A DNA stretch of 64,000 nucleotides, taken from Streptomyces sp. NBC_01235. GTDB lineage: Bacteria > Actinomycetota > Actinomycetes > Streptomycetales > Streptomycetaceae. A program made the position numbers and the translations under genes. The stretch spans positions 7,564,001 to 7,628,000 of the forward strand of contig NZ_CP108513.1 in the NCBI RefSeq assembly GCF_035989285.1, given 5' to 3'. Under the pieces are notes generated by a model that was not told the DNA's origin, did no database searches, and worked only from the letters and a program-made list of their open reading frames with translations. Each line of letters begins with the position of its first letter. Position 1 is the stretch's first letter. Positions 7,073-16,581 of the stretch are shown one piece after another.

Positions 7073-10000
7073 TCAGCTCTCCGGGGACTTCCCGCCCGAT
7101 CGAGGGGCCCCGATGGCAGCACCCGCCTTCACGCCCCCGTCCTTGCCGCCGGCCGGGGCCTCGAAGGACTCCAGTGCCTCCAGCACGTCCTGGACACGGG
7201 AGATCTCGGCGTTGATGTCCTCGCGCCGGCGCACCAGGACCTCCAGTTCGCGCTTGCCCTCCTCGACCGTGCGCCGCGCCTCGCGGATCGCCTCGGCCTT
7301 GAGCTCCTCGGCCTCCCGCACGAGCGTCGACTTCTTCAGCTCGGCCTCCTTGAGCAGCCCCTCGGCCTTCTTCACAGCGGCGATCCGGACCTTGCCCGCC
7401 TCCGAGTTCGCGTCCGACACCAGCTCCTTCGCCTTCGCCTGCGCCTTGGCGAGCTGCTCCTCGGCCGCCTTGATGAGTGCGTCGCAGCGGTCGCCGGTCG
7501 ACTTCATCGTCTCGGCGGCCTCACGGCGGGCCCGCTGGTGCAGCGACTCGATCTCGGCCGTGATGCGGTCGCGCAGCTCCTCGGCCCGCTCCCTTATCGC
7601 CGTCGCGTCCCGGCGGGCGCCGACCAGCAGCTCGTCCGCGTCCGTACGGGCCTTCTCCACCCGGGAGTTGCCCTCCACCGTCGCCTCGGAGACGACCCGG
7701 TCGGCCTCGTTGCGGGCCGCGCCGACCATCGAGTCGGCCTGCGCCTCCGCGTCCGCGGTGGTCTTCTGCGCCTGCTGCTGCGCCTCGGTGAGCAGCTTGT
7801 CGGCCTCGGCCGCGGTCTCCGTGATGAGGGTGTCGACCTGTTCGGCCGCCTCGGAGCGCCGCTTGTTGGCTTCCTTGCGGGCCTCGTCCAGCGTCGAGTC
7901 GGCCTCCTCGCGGGCGACGCTCATCAGACGGTCGGCCTCCGCGGCGGCCTCCGCCTTGACGCGCTCGGACTCGGCGCGGATCCGCTCGGCGTGCTGCTGC
8001 GCGGAACCCACCGTCTCGGCGGCCTCGGCGCGCAGCCGCTCCGCGTCCCCGGAGGCGTCCGAGATCAGCTTCTCCGCCTTGGCGACCGACTCGGCGCGCA
8101 GCCGCTCGGCCTCCGCGATGGTCTCCGTCTGGAGGCGCTCGGCCTCGGCGATGGTCTCCGTCTGGAGCCGCTCGGCCTCGTTGCGGGCCTCGGTGATGAG
8201 GGTGTCGGCCTGCGTCGCCGCGTCCGAGCGGATGCGGTTGGCGTCCTCGCGGGCGTCCGCCCTGGTGCGCGACGCGTCCTGCTCGGCCTGCGCGATGGTG
8301 TCCGAGGCCTCGGTGCGGACCCGCTGGGCGTGCGCGGACGTCTCCGAGCGCAGCCGCTCCGCCTCCGCGATCGCCTCGCCGACGGTCCGCTCGGCCAGCT
8401 CCTGCGCGGCCTGCGACGCCTCGCTCGCCTCGCGCCGGACCCGGCCCGCGTCCTCGGCGGCCCGCTCCTGCACCGCGTAGGCGTCGGATCGGACCCGGTC
8501 CGCCTCCTCCTCGGCCTCGCGCCGGGTACGGTCCGCCGCGTGTTCGGCGGCGGAACGCAGCCCGGTGATCTCCTCCTGGGCCTGCTCGTGCAGCCCGGCC
8601 ACGGAGTCCCGTACCTGCTGCGCGTGCTGCTCGGCCGCCGACACCATCTCGCCTGCGCGCCGGTCGGCCTCCTCGACCAGCCTGACGGCCTCGCCCTGGG
8701 CCTCCTCCACGCGCCTGCGCGCCGAGGCCAGCAGCTCCTCGCTCTGCTCGCGGGCCCGCTCGCGCTCCTGGTCGGCCTCCTGGCGGGCGGAACCCAGCAG
8801 CTCCTCGGCCTCGCGCCGGCGCCGGAGCGCCTCCTCCTGGGCGGCGGCCAGCGTCTCGGACGCCTCGGCGGACAGCCGCTCGGCCGCGGCCTGCGCCTCC
8901 GCGCGCACCCGGTCGGCGGTGTCCTGCGCCTCGCTCTTGAGCCGCTCGGCCTCGGCGGCGGCCTCCGACCGCAGCCGTACGGCGACGGACTCGCCCTCGG
9001 CGCGTGAGGCGGACGCGTCGGCGGCGGCCTCGGTGCGCAGCCGGTCCGCCTCGTCGGCGGCCTGCTGCTGGATCGTACGGATCCGCTCCGCGGCCTCCGA
9101 GCGCAGCCGGTCGCTCTCGTCGGAGGCCTCGCGACGGATCCGCGCGGCCTCCTCCCGGGCGTCGGTGAGCGCCTGTTCGGCGGAGGCGAGCCGGGACTCC
9201 GCCTCGGTGTGCAGCCGGTTGAGCTCCTCGGCGGCCTCCGCCTGCCGGGCCTCGACCGCCCGCTCGGACTCCTCGCGCATCTCGCGCGCGGCCTGCTCGG
9301 CGTTGGAGGTGATGGTTTCGGCGAGCTCCACCGCCTCCTCGCGGGAGCGCTCGGCCTCCGCGCGGGTGCGCTCCAGGGTCTCCTCGGCCTGCCGGCGCAG
9401 CGTGGTGGCGCGCTCGATGGCCTCGGTGCGCACCTTCTCGCTGTCCGAGGTGGCCTTCTGGCGCAGCTCGTCCGCGTCGGCCTTCGCCTTGGACAGCAGC
9501 TCCTCGGCGGTCCTGGCCGCCTCCTCGATCTGCTGGACGGCCTCCCTGCGAGCCTCCGCGCGGATCTTCTCGCCCTCGGCGACCGCGTCGGCGCGCAGCT
9601 GCTCGGCCTCGCCGCGCAGCCTGCGGGCCTCCTCCTGGAGCTCGACCGTCTTGGCGCGGTACTCCTTGGTGTCGTCCTTCGCCGAGCCCTTGAGCTGCTC
9701 GGCGATGTCGTGCGCCTCGGCGCGCAGCCGGTCCGCCTCGGTCTCCGCCTCGCGACGGATCCTCTCGGCCTCCTCGGCGGCGGCCTTGGTGGTGTTCTGC
9801 GCGTCCTCCTGCGCCTTGTTGAGGACGTCCTCGGCGGTCTTCGCCGCCTTCGACAGCTGGGTGGCGCTCTCCTCGGCGGTGAGCGTGCGGGCCTTCTCGG
9901 AGGCCTCCGCGACGATCTTCTCGGCCTCGGCGCGGGCGTCGGCGACGACCTGTTCGGCGTCCGCCTTGGTGGTCTCGGCCTCCTTGGTGGCCTCGCTGAC

Positions 10001-10954
10001 CAGCCGGGCGACCTGCTCCTTCGCCGTACGGGTGCGCTGCTCGTTGGCCGACTCCGCGCTGGAGAGGGCCTTCGACGCGGCTTCCTTGGCCTCGGTGAGG
10101 ACCTTCTCGGCCTCGGCCTGCGCCTTGCGCAGCGCCTCCTCGGCCTCCGACATGCGCTGCTCAGCGGCGCGGCTGAGTTCACCGGCCTGGCGGCGGGCCG
10201 CGTCGGACTCCGTGACGGTGGAGTTGCGCAGCTGCTCGGCGTGGTCGCTGGCCTCCTGCGCCTGGGTGGAGGCCGCGTTCAGCATCCGCTCGGTGTCCGT
10301 GCGGGCGCGCAGCAGGAGCTGCTCGGCCTCCGCGCGGGCCGCCTCGGCGTCGGCCTGGAGCCGCTGGCGGGCCTCCGCGGCGACCCGCTCGGCCTCGGCG
10401 CGGGCGGCCGCCAGGGACTGCTCGGCCTCGGCGCGTGACTCGTCGAGCAGCCGGCGTGCCTGTGCCTCGGTGCGGGCCCGCAACTGCTCGGCCCACGCCA
10501 CGTTCTCGTTGACGTGCGACTCGACGTTCTGCCGGCGCTCCGCCAGCTCCTGGTCGAGCTGCTGACGTCGGGTGACCGCCTCCTGGTGCAGCTCCGCCTG
10601 GAGGCGGGCGGCCTGCTCGGCGTGCTCCTGGAGGATCCGCTGCGTCTGCGCCCGGACCTGGCTCAGCTCGCGCTCGGCGTCCTGCCGCAACTGGTCGGCC
10701 TGCATCTGCGCGTTGCGCAGCAACTGCTCCGCCTGGTACCCGATGTCGCCGCCGTCGAAGGCGGGCCGGGACATGATGGTGCGCCGCGCCTCGTGCAACT
10801 TGGCGCGCAGCACCTCGACCTGGTAGCCGAGGTCCTCGGCGTGCTGAATCGCCTTTTCCCGCTCGGTCTTCAGCCGCTTCATCTCGGCTTCGAACCGAGT
10901 CAGGTGGTCGACGTCAGCCGCCGGCTCCCGCTCCTGGCTCTCGTAGCCCCGCAC
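7073..10954 (-). CDS. scy: Scy, polarisome coiled-coil scaffold protein, 1293 aa
   Basis: This is a giant coiled-coil protein. The N-terminal ~80 residues contain HLTRFEAEMKRLKTEREKAI and LGYQVEVLRAKL, the short non-repetitive head. The rest, to about residue 1250, is a continuous Ala/Glu/Arg-rich coiled coil built from degenerate repeats of the type EAERLRxEA. The C-terminus ends in a Gly-rich segment. In S. coelicolor, Scy organises tip-growth centres with DivIVA and FilP and affects branching and septation. The genomic order with filP supports the name. Repeat number and length are expected to vary between species. A 33-bp exact-type duplication occurs inside the gene (separate entry). Confidence 0.92.
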   Translation of the reverse strand: MRGYESQEREPAADVDHLTRFEAEMKRLKTEREKAIQHAEDLGYQVEVLRAKLHEARRTIMSRPAFDGGDIGYQAEQLLRNAQMQADQLRQDAERELSQVRAQTQRILQEHAEQAARLQAELHQEAVTRRQQLDQELAERRQNVESHVNENVAWAEQLRARTEAQARRLLDESRAEAEQSLAAARAEAERVAAEARQRLQADAEAARAEAEQLLLRARTDTERMLNAASTQAQEASDHAEQLRNSTVTESDAARRQAGELSRAAEQRMSEAEEALRKAQAEAEKVLTEAKEAASKALSSAESANEQRTRTAKEQVARLVSEATKEAETTKADAEQVVADARAEAEKIVAEASEKARTLTAEESATQLSKAAKTAEDVLNKAQEDAQNTTKAAAEEAERIRREAETEADRLRAEAHDIAEQLKGSAKDDTKEYRAKTVELQEEARRLRGEAEQLRADAVAEGEKIRAEARREAVQQIEEAARTAEELLSKAKADADELRQKATSDSEKVRTEAIERATTLRRQAEETLERTRAEAERSREEAVELAETITSNAEQAAREMREESERAVEARQAEAAEELNRLHTEAESRLASAEQALTDAREEAARIRREASDESDRLRSEAAERIRTIQQQAADEADRLRTEAAADASASRAEGESVAVRLRSEAAAEAERLKSEAQDTADRVRAEAQAAAERLSAEASETLAAAQEEALRRRREAEELLGSARQEADQERERAREQSEELLASARRRVEEAQGEAVRLVEEADRRAGEMVSAAEQHAQQVRDSVAGLHEQAQEEITGLRSAAEHAADRTRREAEEEADRVRSDAYAVQERAAEDAGRVRREASEASQAAQELAERTVGEAIAEAERLRSETSAHAQRVRTEASDTIAQAEQDASRTRADAREDANRIRSDAATQADTLITEARNEAERLQTETIAEAERLQTETIAEAERLRAESVAKAEKLISDASGDAERLRAEAAETVGSAQQHAERIRAESERVKAEAAAEADRLMSVAREEADSTLDEARKEANKRRSEAAEQVDTLITETAAEADKLLTEAQQQAQKTTADAEAQADSMVGAARNEADRVVSEATVEGNSRVEKARTDADELLVGARRDATAIRERAEELRDRITAEIESLHQRARREAAETMKSTGDRCDALIKAAEEQLAKAQAKAKELVSDANSEAGKVRIAAVKKAEGLLKEAELKKSTLVREAEELKAEAIREARRTVEEGKRELEVLVRRREDINAEISRVQDVLEALESFEAPAGGKDGGVKAGAAIGAPRSGGKSPES
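8108..8173 (-). repeat. 33-bp tandem duplication inside scy
   Basis: Two adjacent 33-base copies (8108-8140 and 8141-8173) differ at only a few positions. They encode the repeated 11-residue unit ERLQTETIAEA in the coiled coil. The copies keep frame and heptad-like spacing, so this looks like recent repeat expansion within scy. Confidence 0.8.
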
Positions 10955-11186
10955 TGCGCGGTCCCATCCGTCCCTGGTCGCAAGCTTTCCGAACGAGCTC
11001 CGTCCATCCGCCGAACGGGGCTCCCGGGGAATGGTGTCAGATCAACGGCGGAGCATGGGCTGCTGCCCCGACGCTCGTCCCCCGAAACCCGGACCCCGGC
11101 TGCGTCCCGCCGCCGTACGGCAGGACCGGGTCGCCCCGGTGTGAGCGGCGACCGAGCCCAACCCTACCGGCCCATATGTACGAGGG

Positions 11187-11627
11187 TCAGTGCTCAGGTG
11201 ACTCAACAGGGGCCGATGTGACCAGTTCTGTCAGTACTCCGTGGCAATCCTTTGGGTGCAGGAAAGTGATTCGTGACCCCATGGAGCCGCGTCGCGGCTC
11301 TTCGTACAGAACGCGTACGCCCTTGGAGCGGATGTCCGCGGCCTCGCCGTCCACATCCGCCGTACCGAAAGCGATGTGGTGGACGCCCTCGCCGTTCTTG
11401 TCGAGCCACTTGGCGACGGTCGAGTCGGGGCGCGTCGGCTCGAGAAGCTGCAGGTACGAGGCACCGCCGTCGGACGTATCGTTGATCTTGAGCATGGCCT
11501 CGCGCACGCCCTGCTCCTCATTGACCTCGGAATGGAACACCTCGAAGCCGTAGGTGGCACGGTAGAACTCGACGGTCGCGTCGAGGTCGTGGCAGGCGAT
11601 CCCGATGTGGTCGATTCGCGTCAGCAT
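11187..11627 (-). CDS. mce: methylmalonyl-CoA epimerase, 146 aa
   Basis: This is a vicinal-oxygen-chelate (glyoxalase-like) enzyme that interconverts (2R)- and (2S)-methylmalonyl-CoA between propionyl-CoA carboxylase and methylmalonyl-CoA mutase. The metal ligand His is in RIDHIGIACHD near residue 7. The second His lies in GVHHIAFGTAD, and the acidic ligand region is in the C-terminal HPKDCHGVLTEL half. Length matches the single-domain family (about 140-150). It is divergent from the thiolase across a 151-base gap. Neighbouring meaB and the icmA gene 13 kb away support the acyl-CoA assignment. Confidence 0.92.
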   Translation of the reverse strand: MLTRIDHIGIACHDLDATVEFYRATYGFEVFHSEVNEEQGVREAMLKINDTSDGGASYLQLLEPTRPDSTVAKWLDKNGEGVHHIAFGTADVDGEAADIRSKGVRVLYEEPRRGSMGSRITFLHPKDCHGVLTELVTSAPVESPEH

Positions 11628-11778
11628 GGAGTCAGTGCACCGCTTGGGAGGTGGTTACGCAACGTGCGCGCGATCACACTGACGGCCCGATGACGGCACG
11701 GAGTGCCACTCAGTACATTCGAGGTAAACCCTCGTTCACTCCTCGGCCTGTGCGGGCCGGTAAGGGGAATCGCAGCTC

Positions 11779-12990
11779 ATGACTGGATCGACTGGTTCCA
11801 ACGGCACGACCTCGGTGATCGTCGCGGGCGCACGTACGCCCATGGGACGGCTGCTGGGCTCTCTGAAGTCCTTCTCCGGAGCCGACCTCGGCGGCTTCGC
11901 GATCAAGGCCGCCCTCGACCGCGCCGGGATCGGCGGCGACCAGGTGCAGTACGTGATCATGGGCCAGGTGCTCCAGGCCGGCGCCGGGCAGATCCCGGCC
12001 CGCCAGGCCGCGGTGAAGGCCGGCATCCCGATGAGCGTCCCGGCGCTCACCGTCAACAAGGTGTGTCTGTCGGGCCTCGACGCGATCGCGCTGGCCGACC
12101 AGCTGATCCGCGCCGGTGAGTTCGACATCGTGGTCGCCGGCGGCCAGGAGTCCATGACCAACGCCCCCCACCTGCTGCCGAAGTCCCGCGAGGGCTTCAA
12201 GTACGGCGCGATCGAGATGCTCGACGCGATGGCGCACGACGGGCTGACCGACGCCTTCGAGAACATCGCCATGGGCGAGTCCACGGAGAAGCACAACACC
12301 CGTCTGGGCCTCGCCCGTCCGGAGCAGGACGAGATCGCCGCCCTGTCCCACCAGCGCGCGGCCGCCGCCCAGAAGAACGGCGTCTTCGAGGCCGAGATCA
12401 CCCCGGTCGAGATCCCGCAGCGCAAGGGCGAGCCGGTCGTCTTCAGCAAGGACGAGGGTATCCGCGCCGACACCACGGTGGAGTCCCTGGGCAAGCTCCG
12501 CCCGGCGTTCACCAAGGACGGCACGATCACCGCCGGCACGTCCTCGCAGATCTCCGACGGGGCGGCGGCCGTGGTCGTGATGAGCAAGGCCAAGGCCGAG
12601 GAGCTGGGCCTCGCCTGGATCGCCGAGATCGGCGCCCACGGCAACGTGGCCGGGCCGGACAACTCGCTGCAGTCCCAGCCCTCCAACGCCATCCTGCACG
12701 CCCTGAAGAAGGAGGGCCTGGAGGTCTCCGACCTGGACCTGGTCGAGATCAACGAGGCCTTCGCCGCCGTCGCGGTGCAGTCAATGAAGGACCTCGGCGT
12801 GTCCACGGAAAAGGTGAACGTCAACGGCGGTGCCATCGCCCTGGGCCACCCGATCGGCATGTCCGGCGCGCGCCTCGTGCTGCACCTGGCCCTGGAGCTC
12901 AAGCGGCGGGGCGGCGGCGTCGGCGCGGCCGCGCTGTGCGGCGGCGGCGGTCAGGGTGACGCGCTGATCGTGCGGGTACCCAAGGCCTGA
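11779..12990 (+). CDS. acetyl-CoA C-acetyltransferase (thiolase), 403 aa
   Basis: This is a type II thiolase that condenses or cleaves acetoacetyl-CoA. It starts [20 protein letters not shown]. The nucleophilic Cys is in [16 protein letters not shown] (near residue 97), followed by [11 protein letters not shown]. The catalytic His is in [17 protein letters not shown], and the second Cys in [11 protein letters not shown] close to the C-terminus. All are intact and the length is typical. It lies 51 bases upstream of meaB on the same strand, so the two are probably cotranscribed. It could serve short-chain acyl-CoA supply for the B12 mutase pathway or polyketide precursors. Confidence 0.92.
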   Translation: MTGSTGSNGTTSVIVAGARTPMGRLLGSLKSFSGADLGGFAIKAALDRAGIGGDQVQYVIMGQVLQAGAGQIPARQAAVKAGIPMSVPALTVNKVCLSGLDAIALADQLIRAGEFDIVVAGGQESMTNAPHLLPKSREGFKYGAIEMLDAMAHDGLTDAFENIAMGESTEKHNTRLGLARPEQDEIAALSHQRAAAAQKNGVFEAEITPVEIPQRKGEPVVFSKDEGIRADTTVESLGKLRPAFTKDGTITAGTSSQISDGAAAVVVMSKAKAEELGLAWIAEIGAHGNVAGPDNSLQSQPSNAILHALKKEGLEVSDLDLVEINEAFAAVAVQSMKDLGVSTEKVNVNGGAIALGHPIGMSGARLVLHLALELKRRGGGVGAAALCGGGGQGDALIVRVPKA

Positions 12991-13041
12991 GTTCCTCTCT
13001 GCCGGGTTCTTTCTGCCGGTTTTCTCTTGATCGGAGCTGTG

Positions 13042-13998
13042 ATGCAGGACGTCTCCTCGCTGGTCGCCCAGGCCAGGGAAGGCCGGCCGCGGGCCGTGGC
13101 CCGGCTGATCTCCCTGGTGGAGGGGGCGTCCCCGCAGCTCAGGGAGGTCATGGCGGCCCTGGCCCCGCTCACGGGCAACGCGTACGTGGTCGGCCTGACC
13201 GGCTCGCCGGGCGTGGGCAAGTCCACCTCGACGTCCGCGCTCGTCACCGCCTACCGCAAGCAGGGCAGGCGGGTCGGCGTCCTGGCCGTCGACCCGTCGT
13301 CGCCGTTCTCCGGCGGTGCTCTGCTCGGCGACCGCGTCCGGATGTCGGAGCACGCCTCCGACCCCGGCGTCTACATCCGCTCCATGGCCACCCGCGGCCA
13401 CCTGGGCGGCCTCGCCTGGGCGGCCCCGCAGGCGATCCGCGTGCTGGACGCGGCGGGCTGCGACGTGATCCTGGTCGAGACGGTCGGCGTCGGCCAGTCG
13501 GAGGTCGAGATCGCCTCCCAGGCCGACACGAGTGTGGTGCTGCTGGCCCCCGGGATGGGGGACGGCATCCAGGCCGCCAAGGCCGGGATCCTGGAGATCG
13601 GCGACGTCTACGTCGTGAACAAGGCCGACCGGGACGGCGCGGACGCCACCGCCCGCGAACTGAACCACATGCTCGGCCTAGGCGAGGCCCGCGGTCCCGG
13701 GGACTGGCGCCCGCCGATCGTGAAGACGGTCGCCGCCCGCGCCGAGGGTGTCGACGAGGTCGTCGAGGCGCTGGAGAAGCACCGCGCGTGGATGGAGGAG
13801 CACGGCGTCCTCACCGAGCGGCGCCGCACCCGCGCCGCCCGCGAGGTCGAGACGATCGCCGTCACCGCCCTGCGCGAACGCATCGGCGACCTGCACGGCG
13901 ACCGCCGCCTGAGCAGCCTCGCGGAACGCATCGTCAACGGCGAACTGGACCCCTACCGTGCGGCGGACGAACTGGTGGCGGGACTCACCGAGGGGTGA
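13042..13998 (+). CDS. meaB: MeaB-type GTPase, chaperone of B12-dependent acyl-CoA mutase, 318 aa
   Basis: This is a SIMIBI-class G3E GTPase that gates cofactor loading and protects methylmalonyl-CoA or isobutyryl-CoA mutase. Start is the ATG at 13042, with GGAG five bases upstream; a longer in-frame TTG start at 13027 lacks support. Walker A is GSPGVGKST, followed by VLAVDPSSPFSGGALLGDRV and MATRGHLGG, the family signature. ILVETVGVGQSE is Walker B/switch, and VVNKADRDGAD is the G4 base-recognition motif. It is likely cotranscribed with the thiolase. A candidate client is IcmA at 24747. Confidence 0.93.
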   Translation: MQDVSSLVAQAREGRPRAVARLISLVEGASPQLREVMAALAPLTGNAYVVGLTGSPGVGKSTSTSALVTAYRKQGRRVGVLAVDPSSPFSGGALLGDRVRMSEHASDPGVYIRSMATRGHLGGLAWAAPQAIRVLDAAGCDVILVETVGVGQSEVEIASQADTSVVLLAPGMGDGIQAAKAGILEIGDVYVVNKADRDGADATARELNHMLGLGEARGPGDWRPPIVKTVAARAEGVDEVVEALEKHRAWMEEHGVLTERRRTRAAREVETIAVTALRERIGDLHGDRRLSSLAERIVNGELDPYRAADELVAGLTEG

Positions 13999-14218
13999 GC
14001 CCGCCTGGAACCGCGGCGCGAAGCGGCGGCCCGGTCCTGTGGCCATGGCGTGAAAACGCGTGGTGCGCAGACCGGGCGCGTTGATACGTTCACCCCCGTG
14101 TTTCTCCTCTTGGCATAGGGCCCGCCTCGGCCCGTGATCGGCGAGCGGCAGTCGGCCGCGCCGGTCGCGGCGATACGGCGACCCCTTTTCCGCCCCGCCA
14201 TGAGTCGAGGAACTCCTC

Positions 14219-15451
14219 ATGTCCGCTTCGCACGCCGTGCGGCCTTCGTATGCCGTCGTTCTGCGCGTTCCGCATGCCCGACGCACCTTCGCCGCCGCTC
14301 TGACCGGCCGGCTGTCGTACGGGATCGTCCCGCTGTCCGTGATGCTCGCCGTGACCCGGTCCTCGGGGTCGTACACGGTGGCGGGCACCGTGATGGCCCT
14401 GTTCGGGGCCGCCACCGTCTTCCTGTCGCCCGCGCGGGCGGCCCTCATCGACCGGTACGGGCCGCGCCGGGCGCTCGTCCCGATGACCGCCGCGTACACC
14501 GCGGTGCTCGGACTGCTGACCGCGGCCGTCTGGCGCCCCGACGCCGCCCCCGCTCCCGTGCTGGGCGCCCTCGCCGCCGCGGCCGGTGCCTGTGCGCCGC
14601 CGCTGGGGCCGACCATGCGGGCCGTGTGGCGGACGCTCACCCCCGACCGGGCCCTGTTGCAGCGCGCCTACAGCCTCGACGGGGTCGCCGAGGAACTGCT
14701 CTTCGTCACCGGCCCGTTGCTGGTCGGCGTCCTCGTCGGCTTCGCGCCGCCGGCCGCCGGGATCGTCGTCGGGGCGGCCCTGATGGTCGGGGGCATGGCC
14801 GCGTTCGTGTCGTCGCCCGCGGTGCGGGACACGCGGTCGGAGAAGGCCACCGTGCGGCAGGGCGGGGGCGGTCTGCGCGGGCTCGGGCGGACCGTCGTCG
14901 CCATCGCGGGCGTCGGGCTCGCGCTGGGCGTGGTCGATCTGCTGGTCGTGGCGTTCGCCGAGCGGCACGGGCACGGGACCGGCGGGGCGGGAGTGGCCTG
15001 GGTGCTGGCCGCGCTGTCGGCCGGCAGCGCCGTCGGCGGGCTGCTCAACGGGGCCGTCGCCTGGCGTGCCCCGGCCGGGGCACGGCTGCCGCTGCTCACG
15101 GCGGCGCTCGGGGTGACCCTGTGCGGCGCGGGACTGGCGCCGGGGCTCGGTACGCTCGCGGTCGCCGTCGCGGTCGCCGGGTTCTTCGTGTCGCCGGCGA
15201 TCACCACGGCCTGCCTCATCGCCGACGAGACCGCCTCGCCGCAGGCACGGGTGCGGGCGGGGGCGTGGATCAACACGGCCGTCAACGCGGGGAGCACGGC
15301 CGGTACGGCGGTCGCGGGCGCGCTGGCCGGGTGGCTGCCGGTGGGGCTGTGCTTCGCCGTGACCGGGGCGGTGGTGCTGGTGACGGCTGCGGCAACCGGC
15401 ACCGCCAGGAAGGGCAGGAAGGGCAGGAGCGAACTCGTACCCCTTGCCTGA
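14219..15451 (+). CDS. MFS transporter, 410 aa
   Basis: This is a 12-TM major facilitator permease. The start is the ATG at 14219 (MSASHAVRPSYAVVLRVPHA) with GAGG 10 bases upstream. Loop 2-3 reads SPARAALIDRYGPRRALV, the conserved acidic/arginine signature. Halves are separated by the charged loop around residue 200 (RDTRSEKATVRQGG), and hydrophobic segments continue to residue ~395. Such proteins in Streptomyces are annotated as putative sugar or drug exporters, and I cannot assign a substrate. The 220-base gap after meaB makes it a separate transcription unit. Confidence 0.87.
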   Translation: MSASHAVRPSYAVVLRVPHARRTFAAALTGRLSYGIVPLSVMLAVTRSSGSYTVAGTVMALFGAATVFLSPARAALIDRYGPRRALVPMTAAYTAVLGLLTAAVWRPDAAPAPVLGALAAAAGACAPPLGPTMRAVWRTLTPDRALLQRAYSLDGVAEELLFVTGPLLVGVLVGFAPPAAGIVVGAALMVGGMAAFVSSPAVRDTRSEKATVRQGGGGLRGLGRTVVAIAGVGLALGVVDLLVVAFAERHGHGTGGAGVAWVLAALSAGSAVGGLLNGAVAWRAPAGARLPLLTAALGVTLCGAGLAPGLGTLAVAVAVAGFFVSPAITTACLIADETASPQARVRAGAWINTAVNAGSTAGTAVAGALAGWLPVGLCFAVTGAVVLVTAAATGTARKGRKGRSELVPLA

Positions 15452-15466
15452 CGGCTGGTCGGCCGG

Positions 15467-15690
15467 TCAGTCGGCGAGGTCCTGGGTGACCTTGCCCGTG
15501 TGGACGTCGACCTGCCAGTCGCCGTCGTCGGAGGTGTCGACGCTCCAGGTCGTGCGGCGCGGTCGTCGTCCAGACGACGTCGGCCACCGCGCCCTCGGCG
15601 GCGACGGCCGGCGCGGCCTCGCGGGCGTCGACACCCGCGCCCTTCAGCGCGGCGAGGTCCGCACGGCCGTCGTCGCGGGCGTGACCTGAC
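15467..15690 (-). pseudogene. PepSY-domain protein remnant, frameshifted
   Basis: The last residues before the reverse-strand stop at 15467 read TSDDGDWQVDVHTGKVTQDL, the beta-hairpin ending of a PepSY domain. Further upstream, in a different frame, DLAALKGAGVDAREAAPAVA and VADVVWTT form its front half. The frame change lies near 15555. No start codon or signal peptide is left. PepSY proteins commonly flank histidine-kinase/response-regulator genes in Streptomyces, which fits the decayed kinase immediately downstream. Confidence 0.6.
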
Positions 15691-16560
15691 TGGTCTCCCG
15701 GCGGGCACTGCGCCCGGTCGAGGGGATCCGGCGCGAGATGGCCGCGATCACCGCCGCCGCCGATTTGGCGCGCCGCGTGCCCGAGCCGGACACCCACGAC
15801 GAGGTCGCCCGGCTCGCCCGTACGACGAACGCGACACCGGCCGCGCTGGAGACCTCCGTGGAACGCCGGCGGCGGTTCATCGCCGACGCCTCCCACGAAC
15901 TGCGCAGCCCGATCGCCTAGCTGCGCACCCAGTTGGAGGTGGGCGCTGCGCATCCCGAACCGCTGGATGCGGCGGGCGCGGTCGAGGACACCGTACGGCT
16001 CCAGCGGCTCGCCGCCGATCTGCTGCTGCTCGCGCGGCTGGACGCGGGGGAGGGGCCGGCGGCCGGGCGGGTCGACCTGGCGGCGCCGGCCCGGGAGGAG
16101 GCCGGTCACGCGGCGGGCGTGACCGTGGACACGGGGTCCGTGGACACGGCGTTCGTGGAGGTGGCCGGATCGCTGGGGCAGCTGGGGCGGGTGCCGGCCA
16201 ACCTGCTCGACAACGCGCGGCGGCACGCCCGGTCGGCGGTCGGCGTGCGGCGGTCGGCGGGCGGGGAGTGGGCGTCGGGCAGGGGAGCGGGCCGCCGTCG
16301 AGGGCTCCTACGACGGGGACGGGGTGCCCGAAGGCGGACCGGGAGCGGATCTTCGAGCGGTTCGTACGGCTCGACGAGGCGCGCGGCCGCGACGAGGGCG
16401 GGGCTGGGCCTGGCGATCGCCCGGGGACGTGGCCGTCCGGCACGGCGGCACGCTCACGGTCCGCCGGACGCCGGACGCCGGACGCCGGACGCCGGACGCC
16501 GGACGCCGGACGCCGGACGCCGACAGGCGGAGCTCTGTTCGAGCTCCGCCTACCGATCGC
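15690..16560 (+). pseudogene. decayed sensor histidine kinase
   Basis: This retains a HAMP linker (ALRPVEGIRREMAAITAA and VARLARTTNATP) and the phospho-acceptor H-box (FIADASHELRSPIA), then an in-frame TAG at 15918-15920. After the stop come LQRLAADLLLLARLDAGEG and the N-box-like NLLDNARRHA. ERIFERFVRLDEARGR then appears in another frame, followed by LGLAIA. The N-terminal sensor and membrane segments are missing. A 7-bp repeat array lies at the end. At least one nonsense and two frameshift changes make it nonfunctional. A response regulator gene is not present nearby. Confidence 0.75.
16463..16518. repeat. 7-bp tandem repeat (GCCGGAC) x 8
   Basis: Eight perfect head-to-tail copies of GCCGGAC are followed by one degraded copy (to 16524), inside the decayed kinase gene. 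Because 7 is not a multiple of 3, each copy change would shift frame. This is typical of slippage-prone simple sequence. Confidence 0.95.
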
Positions 16561-16581
16561 CCAAAGGGTGTCCCGTGCCTC

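Noticed and set aside
8065..10182. 700-residue reverse open frame inside scy
   Set aside because: Out-of-frame shadow of scy, composed of Arg/Pro/Ser runs; scy itself has the coding-type third-position bias.
7020..10565. Long forward Ser/Ala- or Leu-rich open frames opposite scy
   Set aside because: Antisense shadows of a repetitive coiled-coil gene, lacking ribosome sites and family motifs.
16463..16518. Possible CRISPR or attachment site from the repeat array
   Set aside because: Seven-base head-to-tail copies without spacers are a microsatellite, not CRISPR or att sites.
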